Notes: generated by a model from the sequence alone, not told the origin. Shown: positions 52,622 to 61,699, numbered from the stretch's first letter. The stretch is 64,000 nt of DNA from Paenibacillus massiliensis 2301065 = DSM 16942 (GCF_000377505.1 NZ_KB898194.1:1-64000); one strand, 5' to 3'. Translations and numbers: made by a program.

Positions 52622-53305
52622 ATGCAAATAGACCCTCACGTGACGAAGACATTGTTGGAATCACAATATAACAATACTTCTACGGCTAATTCGGTATCTG
52701 ACACCAGTACGGATTTCTCCAATATCCTTGCCGCTGCTGCAGCGCAGTCTTCGGAAGGTACGATTCAAGGAGATGTCACGGAAGAAGATGGCCTGCTTTG
52801 GCTTCATATTGGCCCATCCAAGGGAGCTTCAGCCTACAATCCTTTGTTATTCCAAGCTACTGGTGCAGAGGAAGGCGAGACGAAGCCAACTGCTTATGAT
52901 GCGCTGATCTCCGATGCCAGTCGTAAATATGGAGTTGCAGAATCACTGATTAAGGCAGTCATTGATACAGAGTCCTCCTTTAACCCGTACGCTGTGTCAT
53001 CGGCAGGGGCCAAGGGACTAATGCAATTGATGGATGCTACGGCACAGGGATTAGGCGTTAGCAATTCCTTCGATCCAGCGGAGAACATAGATGCAGGTAC
53101 CAGGTACTTGTCTTATCAGCTCAAGCGCTTCAATGGGCAGGAGCAAATGGCTCTGGCTGCTTACAATGCAGGACCAACCCGGGTTAACCGCTTGGGAGTG
53201 TCCACAGATGCGGAACTGATGAGCGTGCTCGGTCAATTGCCACTAGAGACTCAGAAATACATTTCCAAGATACAGGATGCTCGTAGCAAGTATCTTCTTG
53301 GCTAA
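52622..53305 (+). CDS. Lytic transglycosylase SLT-domain protein
   Basis: A 227-residue protein with a C-terminal SLT (Slt70-like) domain that cleaves peptidoglycan to 1,6-anhydro products. The catalytic Glu117 lies in VIDTESSFNPYAVSSAGAKG, followed by LMQLM, ALAAYNAGPTRVNRLG and PLETQKYISKI, all standard. The N-terminal 90 residues are Ser/Thr/Ala-rich and probably disordered. No signal peptide is visible, as in B. subtilis YjbJ (CwlQ), so the export route is unclear. ATG 52622 follows AAGGGAC only weakly; no upstream in-frame start was found. Confidence 0.88.
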   Translation: MQIDPHVTKTLLESQYNNTSTANSVSDTSTDFSNILAAAAAQSSEGTIQGDVTEEDGLLWLHIGPSKGASAYNPLLFQATGAEEGETKPTAYDALISDASRKYGVAESLIKAVIDTESSFNPYAVSSAGAKGLMQLMDATAQGLGVSNSFDPAENIDAGTRYLSYQLKRFNGQEQMALAAYNAGPTRVNRLGVSTDAELMSVLGQLPLETQKYISKIQDARSKYLLG

Positions 53306-53465
53306 TAATAGGGTGAATTCAATATCTGCCAGTATCTGACTAGGTAGAGCACAAGTAATCAGCCAAAGGATCAATATGGGGATATTTTCGCGCGGATACA
53401 CTCCGTTGCCTGATTTCTCCTGTTGGTCTATTTGTGTTGGTTGGCGTAGAGAGGAGACAAAGCCT

Positions 53466-54620
53466 TTGCTTTATTTTGATCATGCAGCCTCGACACCTCC
53501 TGATGCATCAGTAATTCAGACCATTACGGAGGTCATGCTGCAGCAGTTCGGGAACCCGTCCTCCATCCATCAATATGGAGATCAAGCCCATAAATTGCTA
53601 CAGCGGTCACGAGAGGTGTGCGCGCGTGCGCTTGGTGTAAAGCCTGAAGAAGTATTGTTCACCTCGGGAGCAACGGAGAGTAACAATATGGCCATTAAAG
53701 GAGCAGCACGGAGACATGCATCCCGGGGACGTCATATCCTCACATCTGCGACGGAGCATCCATCGGTATACGAAGCGTGTCTTCAACTGCAAAGCGAAGG
53801 ATTCGAGGTCGAGGTGCTTGGTGTAGATAGTCAGGGGCATATTTCTCCAGAACAAGTACTGAATGCGGTCCGCAAGGATACCATACTCGTGAGCATTATG
53901 CAGGTGAATAATGAGACTGGCCGCGTAAACCCGGTAGAAGCGATCGGAGCGCTGTTAAAATCACATTTTCCCAGAGTACTATTCCATGTGGATGGTGTTC
54001 AAGCCTTCGGAAAGCTACCTGTGCAGCTTGGAAACAGCGGTATCGACTTATACAGCATATCCGCTCACAAGCTTCGTGGGCCAAAGGGAGCTGGGCTGTT
54101 GTACGTTCGTGAAGGAGTTCTGCTTACTCCATTGATCTCGGGAGGTGGGCAGGAACGTGGCTTGCGCGGCGGGACGGAGAATATTCCTTTAATTGTAGGT
54201 ATGGCCAAGGCTGTTCGACTAGCGGGTGAAAGACAGGAAAGCTTTGCCAAGCGATGCTCAGACTACCGAGACCGGATTACGCAGTTGCTGGAGGGTATCC
54301 AGGGCATACACATCAACAGCGGGCAGGAAGCACCACATATCGTTCATTTCTCACATGAGCATATGAAGGCCGAGGTTATGCTGCACATGCTGGAGGAGCT
54401 TGGTGTGCTCGTGTCAACCAGATCAGCGTGTTCTTCACGTGCCACGGAGCCTAGTCGTGTGCTTCTGGCAATGGGACGAAGCGAGCAGCTTGCGTCGCAA
54501 GGCATTCGCATCAGCTTCGGGGAGGAGCATACGGAATCTGATATCGGAGAGCTGATTACAGCACTGAAGCAGATGTCGGAGAGAGTGAAGGGATGGGAAG
54601 GGTGGAACAAAAGAAGATGA
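53466..54620 (+). CDS. Cysteine desulfurase (NifZ/IscS-like), ThiI partner
   Basis: A 384-residue PLP enzyme that takes sulfur from cysteine as a persulfide. It has ATEHPSVYEA (PLP-stacking His), VNNETGRVNP, VDGVQAFGK (Asp), ISAHKLRGPKG with Schiff-base Lys202, and the sulfur-carrying Cys322 in TRSACSSRATEPS. I choose TTG 53466, eight to nine bases after AGGAG, so that the protein starts LLYFDHAASTPPD as in homologues. The extension from 53376 encodes unrelated sequence. Its end overlaps thiI by four bases; the NifZ-ThiI pair delivers sulfur for 4-thiouridine in tRNA. Confidence 0.93.
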   Translation: MLYFDHAASTPPDASVIQTITEVMLQQFGNPSSIHQYGDQAHKLLQRSREVCARALGVKPEEVLFTSGATESNNMAIKGAARRHASRGRHILTSATEHPSVYEACLQLQSEGFEVEVLGVDSQGHISPEQVLNAVRKDTILVSIMQVNNETGRVNPVEAIGALLKSHFPRVLFHVDGVQAFGKLPVQLGNSGIDLYSISAHKLRGPKGAGLLYVREGVLLTPLISGGGQERGLRGGTENIPLIVGMAKAVRLAGERQESFAKRCSDYRDRITQLLEGIQGIHINSGQEAPHIVHFSHEHMKAEVMLHMLEELGVLVSTRSACSSRATEPSRVLLAMGRSEQLASQGIRISFGEEHTESDIGELITALKQMSERVKGWEGWNKRR

Positions 54621-55843
54621 ATTATGATCTATTATTACTCAGATTCGGGGAATTCACATTAAAGGGAAAGAACAGAGCTCGTTTTGAGAAGGCTGTGCTG
54701 AAGCATGTCAGAGCATTGCTGCAGGCTTTTCCGCAGGCTGTCATCCAACGTGAATTCGGACGTCTCTATATCGTACTGAATGGTGAATCTGGAGAAGAGA
54801 TGATCAAGGTGCTGCAAAAGGTATTCGGCATTACGTCGATCAGTCCGGTCAAGCTTGCGAAGCTTGACGTGGAGGATATTGCAAGCAAGGCCGTTGCACT
54901 TATGCAGGAGCTAAATCTGCCTGAAGAAGCCACCTTCAAGGTGAATGCTCGGCGCGTGTGGAAGGAGTTCCCTCATTCCTCTCATGAGCTTAACCACCTG
55001 ATAGGTGCCCCGGTGCTTCGGTCTTGTCCAGGACTAAAGGTGAATGTCAGAGAGCCGGATGTAGAGCTTCGTCTTGAGGTGCGTGAGCAAGGAGCTTACC
55101 TGTTCTGTGAAGTCATCCCTGCGGCTGGTGGATATCCACTGGGAACGAACGGCAAGGCCATGCTGCTCTTGTCCGGCGGGATTGACAGTCCGGTAGCAGC
55201 ATGGTCTGCTATGCGTCGTGGTCTGGAGGTGGAGTGTGTTCACTTTTACAGCTATCCTTATACAAGCGAGCGAGCCAAGGAAAAAGTCATTGATCTGGCC
55301 AAGGTGCTGTCAGGCTATGCCGGACACATCCGTCTGCATCTGGTACCATTTACAGAGGTGCAGACGGCATTCACGCAGACACGTCAGGAAAATCTGGTCA
55401 TAACGCTGATGCGGAGAGCCATGCTGCGTATTGCTACTCGCTTGGCTGAGAAGGAAGGGGCTCTCGCCCTCGTAACTGGGGATAGCCTCGGACAAGTGGC
55501 AAGTCAGACGCTGCAGAGCATGAATGTTATTGGACGTGCGACGAATTTGCCGCTTTTGCGCCCCTTAGTGATGATGGACAAAAATGATATCATTGATAAA
55601 GCCAAAGATATTGGCACCTATGATTTGTCCATCTTGCCGTATGAGGATTGCTGCACATTGTTCATACCCAAATCTCCGGCAACGAACCCCAATCTGTGGG
55701 TGGTTGAGAAGATCGAAGCAAGCCTGCGGGAGCTACCAACCCTCATCGAGGAGGCTGTCGCCAAGACGGAAACGATCACACTGGAGGCAGGCAAAGATGT
55801 GAGAGGTCTGGATGACCAGGCCATCAACGAGGATTGGTTCTAG
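54617..55843 (+). CDS. thiI: tRNA uracil 4-sulfurtransferase ThiI
   Basis: A 408-residue enzyme that makes 4-thiouridine at position 8 of tRNA. N-terminal ferredoxin-like domain, THUMP domain (about 60-165) and PP-loop AMPylation domain with SGGIDSPVAAW (from residue 186). The C-terminal rhodanese domain of E. coli ThiI is absent, as in Bacillus, where the paired cysteine desulfurase transfers sulfur directly. Conserved Cys in YEDCCTLF (about 345). ATG 54617 overlaps the desulfurase stop (ATGA). A terminator follows at 55941. Confidence 0.95.
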   Translation: MNYDLLLLRFGEFTLKGKNRARFEKAVLKHVRALLQAFPQAVIQREFGRLYIVLNGESGEEMIKVLQKVFGITSISPVKLAKLDVEDIASKAVALMQELNLPEEATFKVNARRVWKEFPHSSHELNHLIGAPVLRSCPGLKVNVREPDVELRLEVREQGAYLFCEVIPAAGGYPLGTNGKAMLLLSGGIDSPVAAWSAMRRGLEVECVHFYSYPYTSERAKEKVIDLAKVLSGYAGHIRLHLVPFTEVQTAFTQTRQENLVITLMRRAMLRIATRLAEKEGALALVTGDSLGQVASQTLQSMNVIGRATNLPLLRPLVMMDKNDIIDKAKDIGTYDLSILPYEDCCTLFIPKSPATNPNLWVVEKIEASLRELPTLIEEAVAKTETITLEAGKDVRGLDDQAINEDWF

Positions 55844-55940
55844 TACTTGACCAGAGCAAGTATGGGAGTGTAGAGCTGTTGAAAGTAGGAGTCCTGTCGA
55901 GTATGCTCTTCAGATCATTCATTTTGAGTGAATGCAAATA

Positions 55941-55978
55941 AGGCCGATAGCTCGCTATGCGAAACTTTCGGCCTTTTA
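55941..55978. terminator. Terminator between thiI and terC
   Basis: AGGCCGA (55941-55947) pairs with TCGGCCT (55968-55974), followed by TTT. It lies between convergent genes and could act for both. Confidence 0.7.
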
Positions 55979-56032
55979 GTTATACTTTCCGAATAAAACA
56001 CCCATCTGTCCGAGGAGAGACTCCTAGTCTGC

Positions 56033-56725
56033 TCAAGAAAAGGAGCTGTTGTGCTGTCGTAATCGAAGTCTACGATTGCGCAAGTAGCCCGTAACGAGAA
56101 TACCAACGACGATTAGTATGATGAACAGGTTCTGCCATACCGGGTGACCTGCGAACATAAAGGCGAGTCCTTGCTCCTGTGTAATCATATGCGCTGCAGT
56201 ATATCCAAGTACGGTAGCTCCTAGATAGATAATCCAAGAGAATTTCTCGATCAGTCTGATAAAGAGGGTACTGCCCCATACGACGATGGGAACGCTAATC
56301 ATGAGACCAAGCACTACAAGAATTAAATGCTGCTGCGCCGCTCCAGCAACAGCAATGACGTTGTCCAGTCCCATTGCGGCGTCAGCCACAACAATCGTCC
56401 GAACGGCTTGCCACAGTGTGGTACCTGCCTGTATATCCGCATGCTCCTCCTGATCATGCAACAGCTTGGTAGCGATCCAGATTAGCATGGCTCCACCCAC
56501 GAGCAGCAACCACGGAATTTGCAAAAGCCATAGCACCACGATGGTGGCTAGAATTCGAATAAGTACAGCACCTGTTGTTCCGTAAATAATCGCTTTCTTC
56601 TGGCTATCTGCAGGAAGCTTGCGAGCAGCGAGCCCGATTACGATAGCGTTATCTCCAGCTAGTAACAGATCAATAAATACGACGTTTAGTAGCATAGCTA
56701 AAAACTGTAGCCAGGATAGCTCCAC
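56033..56725 (-). CDS. TerC family integral membrane protein
   Basis: A 230-residue membrane protein with seven or so TM helices. TerC marks: LLLAGDNAIVIGLAARKLP in the first helix pair and DAAMGLDNVIAVAGAA in the second half, each with the paired Asp-Asn thought to bind a metal ion. Relatives include B. subtilis YjbE/YkoY and are linked to Mn2+ export or metalation of exported proteins. The better start is GTG 56725 (AAGGAG eight bases upstream); GTG 56734 lies too close to that site. It is divergent from a second TerC gene. Role inferred from the family only. Confidence 0.9.
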   Translation of the reverse strand: MELSWLQFLAMLLNVVFIDLLLAGDNAIVIGLAARKLPADSQKKAIIYGTTGAVLIRILATIVVLWLLQIPWLLLVGGAMLIWIATKLLHDQEEHADIQAGTTLWQAVRTIVVADAAMGLDNVIAVAGAAQQHLILVVLGLMISVPIVVWGSTLFIRLIEKFSWIIYLGATVLGYTAAHMITQEQGLAFMFAGHPVWQNLFIILIVVGILVTGYLRNRRLRLRQHNSSFS

Positions 56726-56793
56726 TTCATTCACTCCTTGATCTACTTTTTTAAAACCCTAATAAACCTATTTAATGCCTATTAAATGGACCA

Positions 56794-56822
56794 ATTATAG
56801 TCCTCTACGTGTACCCAGTCAA
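56794..56822 (-). promoter_or_regulatory. Promoter of the minus-strand terC gene
   Basis: On the minus strand, TTGACT (56822-56817), a 17-bp spacer and TATAAT (56799-56794). The +1 would lie about 60 bases before the start codon. Confidence 0.8.
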
Positions 56823-56872
56823 GCATAGCTTGGCCCCCTTCCGCATAGAGCTAGGATGGGAGGGATTATACA

Positions 56873-57541
56873 ATGGAGCATATACTGCTACTTGCCAAAA
56901 TACTCATGATCAATTTAGTACTTAGCGGAGATAATGCCGTCGTCATTGCGATGGCAAGTAAGAACCTGCCAGCCGGGCAGCGTCGACAGGCCATCTGGTG
57001 GGGATCCATGGGGGCCGTGCTGCTACGCTGTATACTTACCTTTGCAGCCGTGCTGCTGCTAGGAATCCCTTATATTCAGGCTGCAGGCGGGCTACTATTG
57101 CTCTGGATCTCGTTCAAGCTGCTGTTTGATGATGGCGATGCCGAACAGGTGCGTGAGGCGGCGACCATCGGAAAAGCAATTCAGATTATTCTAGCAGCTG
57201 ACTTTGTGATGAGCCTTGATAATGTGCTGGCTATTGCTGCGGTTGCCCGTGGAGACCTCTCCATAATAGTTATCGGGATTGCCCTCAGTATCCCAATTGT
57301 TGTATGGGGCAGTACCCTGATTGCGGATCTGCTACATCGCTATCCAGCGCTCGTCATGGCCGGCTCAGCCATCCTTGCCTATACATCCGGCGAGATGATA
57401 CTTCAGGATCCCAAGTTGGGCTCCTGGCTCTCGCAGCTTGCCTACGCGTCCCATCCACTTTTACCGTTGGTGCTGGCATGCCTGCTAGTATTTGTAGGTA
57501 TATATTACCAATACCGTAAAAGAACAGGCATGACCTCATAA
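56873..57541 (+). CDS. TerC family integral membrane protein (second copy)
   Basis: A 222-residue paralogue of the divergent TerC protein, with the same two motifs: NLVLSGDNAVVIAMASKNLP and DFVMSLDNVLAIAAVA, each holding a conserved Asp-Asn pair, and GIALSIPIVVWGSTL in a later helix. About seven TM helices. ATG 56873 follows GGGAGGG by eight bases. The two terC genes diverge from a 147-bp region, so they may be co-regulated. I searched that region for the manganese (yybP-ykoY) riboswitch that precedes many terC genes and did not find it. Confidence 0.9.
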   Translation: MEHILLLAKILMINLVLSGDNAVVIAMASKNLPAGQRRQAIWWGSMGAVLLRCILTFAAVLLLGIPYIQAAGGLLLLWISFKLLFDDGDAEQVREAATIGKAIQIILAADFVMSLDNVLAIAAVARGDLSIIVIGIALSIPIVVWGSTLIADLLHRYPALVMAGSAILAYTSGEMILQDPKLGSWLSQLAYASHPLLPLVLACLLVFVGIYYQYRKRTGMTS

Positions 57542-57770
57542 TAGTCTAATGATTCTGAGTGAAATTATTCATGAGCAGATCGTACGTCGAACCGGAGCCC
57601 TGGCAGGGGATAGCACGTTAACATAAAACCGCAGAAAATGGCTATGAAGAAAAAAGCCGGATGAAGTAGTTTTTTCGGAGAACATCAGCTAAACTAATCA
57701 TAACAACACAGTTAGGGAGCGCTTTGTCGCTATCCATTTCCCAGTGAATCTCACAAAAGAAGGTGAAAAT

Positions 57771-58262
57771 ATGAATTCCGGAAAAGAACGCTTGATCGGT
57801 ATAGCCATCGTCGCTGCAGGGCTTATTATTTTGCTTGGCAAGCTGGGGGTGTTCGCATTTCTTGGACAGGCATTTTGGCCTTTGCTCATTCTGGCTCCAG
57901 GAATCGTGCTGCACATTCTCTACATGTCCCGACTTCTGCCTGCTTACACACTCATACCAGCCGGGATTCTGACCGTCTACGGGGTTTTGTTCTTTCTCTG
58001 CAACACCTGGGGCTGGGGTCTGATGACATACCTATGGCCGTTTTTGTTGCTTGGTGTTGCGGTCGGGCTGCTGGAGTATGCTGTCTCTGAGGTTCAACGT
58101 CCTCGTCTGGCCTTTGCTCTTGGCATATGGAGCGGGGTTCTGTCCATCATTTTCTTGATTTTTACGCTGCTGCAGACGAGTATCAGCTACATTTTGGCGG
58201 TGTTACTGATCGCGGGTGGTCTGTGGCTTATCCTTCGCCGAGGGGGCAAACGGATCTGGTAA
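57771..58262 (+). CDS. Hypothetical multi-pass membrane protein (LiaI/DUF5668-like)
   Basis: A 163-residue protein with five to six hydrophobic segments. It starts MNSGKERLIGIAIVAAGLII and continues LLGKLGVFAFLGQAFWPLLI, then LAPGIVLH; the pattern WPLLILAPG with a following WGWGLMTYLWPFLLLGVAVG repeats the module of LiaI/LiaF-type and DUF5668 domains, found in envelope-stress membrane proteins. The C-terminus is basic (LRRGGKRIW). ATG 57771 has GAAGGTGA six bases upstream. Function unknown; an envelope-stress role is only suggested by the domain type. The 229-bp gap before it shows no recognisable promoter. Confidence 0.7.
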   Translation: MNSGKERLIGIAIVAAGLIILLGKLGVFAFLGQAFWPLLILAPGIVLHILYMSRLLPAYTLIPAGILTVYGVLFFLCNTWGWGLMTYLWPFLLLGVAVGLLEYAVSEVQRPRLAFALGIWSGVLSIIFLIFTLLQTSISYILAVLLIAGGLWLILRRGGKRIW

Positions 58263-58287
58263 ACGAGGGCTGGTAATTGAAAACTCT

Positions 58288-58315
58288 TGATTTATCCTTA
58301 AATTCAACTATAATA
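58288..58315 (+). promoter_or_regulatory. Promoter of typA
   Basis: TTGATT (58288-58293), 16-bp spacer, TATAAT (58310-58315). Transcription is expected to start near 58322, giving a leader of about 140 bases. Confidence 0.75.
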
Positions 58316-58330
58316 TAAGGGATATTGTGC

Positions 58331-58362
58331 AGCGTCGGAGTGTTTCCCCGGCGCTTGTTTTG
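58331..58362 (+). other. Terminator-like hairpin in the typA leader
   Basis: AGCGTCGG (58331-58338) pairs with CCGGCGCT (58348-58355; one T-G pair), followed by TGTTTTG. It lies right after the predicted typA start point. It may terminate transcripts from the upstream membrane-protein gene or attenuate typA. Confidence 0.55.
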
Positions 58363-58460
58363 TGAGTGAATGGTTCCGGGTCTGCACAGTCGTGCAAAAT
58401 CCGCAGCATATAGAGATATATAGACCATTATTTGACATAGGAAAGGATAATGAACAAACC

Positions 58461-60302
58461 ATGCATGCAAGAGAGAATCTTCGCAACATTGCGATCATTG
58501 CCCACGTCGATCACGGAAAAACGACGCTCGTCGACAAGCTGCTTCAACAATCCGGAACATTTCGCGAGCACGAAGCGGTACAGGAAAGAGCCATGGATTC
58601 CAATGATCTCGAACGGGAGCGCGGAATTACAATTTTGGCGAAGAACACAGCCATTACGTATAAAGATTATCTGATTAACATTGTTGACACCCCGGGACAC
58701 GCCGACTTTGGTGGCGAAGTGGAACGGATTATGAAGATGGTTGACGGCGTACTACTCGTAGTTGATGCTTATGAAGGCTGTATGCCACAGACGAAGTTCG
58801 TATTGCGCAAAGCGCTTGAGCAGAATCTGACACCAATCGTAGTTGTGAACAAAATTGACCGTCCTGCCGCTCGTCCGGCAGAGGTAATTGATGAAGTACT
58901 GGATCTGTTCATCGAGCTCGGTGCCAATGATGATCAGTTGGAATTCCCTGTCGTCTATGCTTCCGCATTGAACGGGACATCCAGTACGGACCCTGAGAAG
59001 CAGGATGAGAACATGCAGGCTCTCTATGAGATGATCGTAGATCATATCCCGGCTCCAACAGAGAAGGTTGATGAGCCTCTGCAATTTCTGGTTACTCTGA
59101 TGGATTATAATGAATACCTTGGCCGTATTGCCATTGGTCGTGTGAACCGTGGCGTTATCCGTCAGGGACAACCGGTTGCAGTCATGATGCGTGACGGTAG
59201 CAAGAAATCCGCACGGATCGAGAAGCTGTTCGGCTTCCAGGGATTGAAGCGTATCGAGACTGAAGAAGCTGGCGCTGGAGATATCGTAGCGATTGCTGGA
59301 ATTAAGGATATCAATATCGGTGAGACGATTGCTGATCCGAATCAACCAGAGGCACTGCCTGTACTCAAGATTGATGAGCCTACGCTGCAGATGACATTCC
59401 TGGTGAACAACAGTCCATTTGCTGGACGCGAAGGTAAATGGGTTACTTCCCGTAAGCTGCGTGATCGTCTGCTGAAAGAGCTGGAGACTGATGTGAGCTT
59501 GCGTGTTGACGAGACGGATAGCCCAGATGCCTTTATCGTATCCGGACGTGGTGAGCTTCACTTGGGTATTCTTATTGAGAATATGCGTCGTGAAGGCTAT
59601 GAACTGCAAGTGTCCAAGCCTGAAGTTATCATTAAGGAAATCGACGGCAAGAAGATGGAGCCGATCGAGCGCCTCTTGATTGATATTCCGGAAGAAAGCA
59701 TGGGATCTGTCATGGAAAGCCTGGGTATGCGTAAGGCGGAGATGGTGAACATGATCAATAATGGTAGCGGCCAGGTACGTCTGGAGTTCCTGATTCCAGC
59801 TCGCGGCCTGATTGGTTACAGCACGAACTTCCTGACTTTGACCCGTGGCTACGGTGTAATGAACCATGCATTCGACAGCTATGGACCACTGGTTGGCGGT
59901 CAAGTGGGCGGGCGTCATCAAGGCGTACTAGTCTCCACTGAGAATGGGACCTCCACATTCTACGGTATGCTGGGAGTAGAGGACCGCGGTATTCTGTTCC
60001 TTGAGCCAGGTACTGAGATCTATGAAGGTATGATTGTTGGTGAGCATACTCGTGATAACGACATTGTCGTGAATATCTGCAAAGAAAAGCAGCTGACGAA
60101 CGTGAGATCCGCTACCAAGGATGATACGGTTAAGTTGAAAACACCACGTATCTTCTCACTGGAGCAGGCACTTGAATATCTGAATGATGACGAATATTGT
60201 GAGATTACTCCACAATCCATCCGTCTGCGTAAGAAAATTCTCAACAAGAGTGAGCGTGAGCGTGCCGAGAAGCAACGTAAAATGGCACAAGCGAATTCAT
60301 AA
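58461..60302 (+). CDS. typA: Translational GTPase TypA/BipA
   Basis: A 613-residue ribosome-associated GTPase that acts in 50S assembly and in stress and cold adaptation. Motifs: G1 AHVDHGKTT (14-22), G2 RERGITILAKN, G3 DTPGHADFGGE, G4 NKID. Domain II and the EF-G-like domains III and V follow, then the TypA-specific C-terminal domain (about 490-600: HTRDNDIVVNICKEKQLTNV). ATG 58461 is chosen because the conserved RENLRNIAIIAH follows at once; the frame can be extended upstream to 58362 but the extra residues are not conserved. AAAGGA lies about 12 bases upstream, a rather long spacing. Confidence 0.96.
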   Translation: MHARENLRNIAIIAHVDHGKTTLVDKLLQQSGTFREHEAVQERAMDSNDLERERGITILAKNTAITYKDYLINIVDTPGHADFGGEVERIMKMVDGVLLVVDAYEGCMPQTKFVLRKALEQNLTPIVVVNKIDRPAARPAEVIDEVLDLFIELGANDDQLEFPVVYASALNGTSSTDPEKQDENMQALYEMIVDHIPAPTEKVDEPLQFLVTLMDYNEYLGRIAIGRVNRGVIRQGQPVAVMMRDGSKKSARIEKLFGFQGLKRIETEEAGAGDIVAIAGIKDINIGETIADPNQPEALPVLKIDEPTLQMTFLVNNSPFAGREGKWVTSRKLRDRLLKELETDVSLRVDETDSPDAFIVSGRGELHLGILIENMRREGYELQVSKPEVIIKEIDGKKMEPIERLLIDIPEESMGSVMESLGMRKAEMVNMINNGSGQVRLEFLIPARGLIGYSTNFLTLTRGYGVMNHAFDSYGPLVGGQVGGRHQGVLVSTENGTSTFYGMLGVEDRGILFLEPGTEIYEGMIVGEHTRDNDIVVNICKEKQLTNVRSATKDDTVKLKTPRIFSLEQALEYLNDDEYCEITPQSIRLRKKILNKSERERAEKQRKMAQANS

Positions 60303-60357
60303 TAGCACAGATCGGCAATTTGGCCAGAGAGAGCATCTGTTCCAAATGCTGGTCAGC

Positions 60358-60403
60358 CGCGGCGGCGAGTCCCTTCCGGGGCTTCGCCGTTTCGCGTTTT
60401 TTT
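60358..60403 (+). terminator. Intrinsic terminator of typA
   Basis: CGCG (60358-60361), CGGCGA (60363-60368) and CCC (60371-60373) pair with GGG (60378-60380), TCGCCG (60384-60389) and CGCG (60393-60396), followed by TTTTTTT (60397-60403). Confidence 0.9.
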
Positions 60404-60536
60404 GGAGATTAAAAATTGTATTATTAATTTCTAACTACCGTCTGTCTCTGTGAGAATAGATAGATAGACGTTTGTTTATTCATATGATATCGCTAGATCT
60501 TGTGTCCTCATTATTTAAGCGAAAAGGTGTTGAATC

Positions 60537-61616
60537 ATGAGCAACTCCCAGAATAATCTGCCCCCACGTCAACGAGCTGGAAAACGAGCCAAAGCAAGCA
60601 AAAAAAAGAAAAAGAGCTTCTTTCGCTCCTTCATGAAATTTGTTCTTTTCCTTATGATCATTGGATTGATTTCCGGAGGTCTTTACACATACTATATCTT
60701 GAACAAGGTCGAGGCCGTTTTGGATACAGGAATCAATAAGCCCGTTCCACAGACGGAATTAGCAGAGGCTAAGCCTCTGACGGTATTGCTGCTCGGGACG
60801 GACTATCGTCCGAAGCATCAAACCTACCTTACGGACGTGATTATGGTAGCTACATTGAATCCGAAGACAAAATCAGCGACGCTGGTATCTTTGCCACGTG
60901 ATACAAAATTCGAGCTAGATGGCTACAGATCACGCAAGCTGAATGAATACTATCCGGTCTTCAAATCACGGGAAAAAGAGTCAGGAGTAAGTGCTGAGGA
61001 AGAAATGAAGAAGATGATCAGCGAGTACATGGGGCTGAAAATTGATTATGTGACCGTTCTGAACTTCCAGGGCTTCCGTGATGTGGTAGATGAGCTGGGA
61101 GGCGTCAGCGTTACGGTGGACAAGAACATGTGCTATCGTGATACAGCAGACGGTACTGACATCAATCTGAAGGCTGGAGAGCAGCATTTGAATGGTGATA
61201 AAGCGCTCGATTTTGTAAGATATCGCAAATCCAATTGCAGACCGCGTACCGCAGCTTCTGATGATTTTGAACGTAATCAGCGTCAGAACCAGGTGCTTCG
61301 TGCTTTGATTGATCAGATGCAGAGCTTTAATGGACTCACGAAATTCGGGAATGTCATTGAAGCCGTGGACAAAAACCTGACGATGGACATTGAGACAGCG
61401 CAAATGAAGAACCTTGTCTCTACTTATTGGAATATATCCAAGGACAATGTCACATACAATCCAGTAGCTGGTACTTGGCGAAGTCCGTATGTATATATTG
61501 ACGAAGAGAAGCTGGAGGAAGCCAAGCAAGCTCTCAAGGCGGAATATGATGGAGCACACATCAAGAAGGATCTCGGTGGAACCGATGATAGTGGAGATGC
61601 TGGCAGCAATACATGA
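60537..61616 (+). CDS. LytR-CpsA-Psr (LCP) family protein
   Basis: A 359-residue membrane-anchored transferase that attaches wall teichoic acid or other glycopolymers to peptidoglycan. A basic cytoplasmic tail (1-32, KRAKASKKKKKS) leads to one TM helix (about 33-55). The extracellular LCP domain follows, with VLLLGTDYRPKHQTYLTDVI, ATLVSLPRDTKFEL (Arg/Asp at the pyrophosphate site), GGVSVTVDKNMCY and LNGDKALDFVRYRK. The C-terminus is Gly/Asp-rich and not conserved. ATG 60537 follows AAAAGGTG by seven bases. It stands alone after the typA terminator. No strong promoter is seen in the 133 bp after that terminator. Confidence 0.94.
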   Translation: MSNSQNNLPPRQRAGKRAKASKKKKKSFFRSFMKFVLFLMIIGLISGGLYTYYILNKVEAVLDTGINKPVPQTELAEAKPLTVLLLGTDYRPKHQTYLTDVIMVATLNPKTKSATLVSLPRDTKFELDGYRSRKLNEYYPVFKSREKESGVSAEEEMKKMISEYMGLKIDYVTVLNFQGFRDVVDELGGVSVTVDKNMCYRDTADGTDINLKAGEQHLNGDKALDFVRYRKSNCRPRTAASDDFERNQRQNQVLRALIDQMQSFNGLTKFGNVIEAVDKNLTMDIETAQMKNLVSTYWNISKDNVTYNPVAGTWRSPYVYIDEEKLEEAKQALKAEYDGAHIKKDLGGTDDSGDAGSNT

Positions 61617-61628
61617 CAACTCTAGCCT

Positions 61629-61658
61629 TTGAATGATACTATGATTCTGTGATATAAT
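61629..61658 (+). promoter_or_regulatory. Promoter of the split-barrel flavoprotein gene
   Basis: TTGAAT (61629-61634), 18-bp spacer, TATAAT (61653-61658), about 40 bp before the start codon. Confidence 0.7.
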
Positions 61659-61699
61659 TCTTAATAAGTAAGAGTAGTGGTGCTGAGGGAGGGACGTAG

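Noticed and set aside
53376..53465. N-terminal extension of the cysteine desulfurase
   Set aside because: The 30 extra residues do not resemble any NifS-type N-terminus, and a good Shine-Dalgarno sits before TTG 53466.
56735..56872. Manganese (yybP-ykoY) riboswitch before either terC gene
   Set aside because: I looked on both strands for the AAAGGGGAGUAG-type and CCGACC-type conserved boxes and found neither; the region is also short.
58752..59921. Long minus-strand ORF (389 codons) opposite typA
   Set aside because: It lies wholly inside typA in antisense, has no ribosome binding site and reads as low-quality composition. It is a shadow of the strongly biased codon use of typA.
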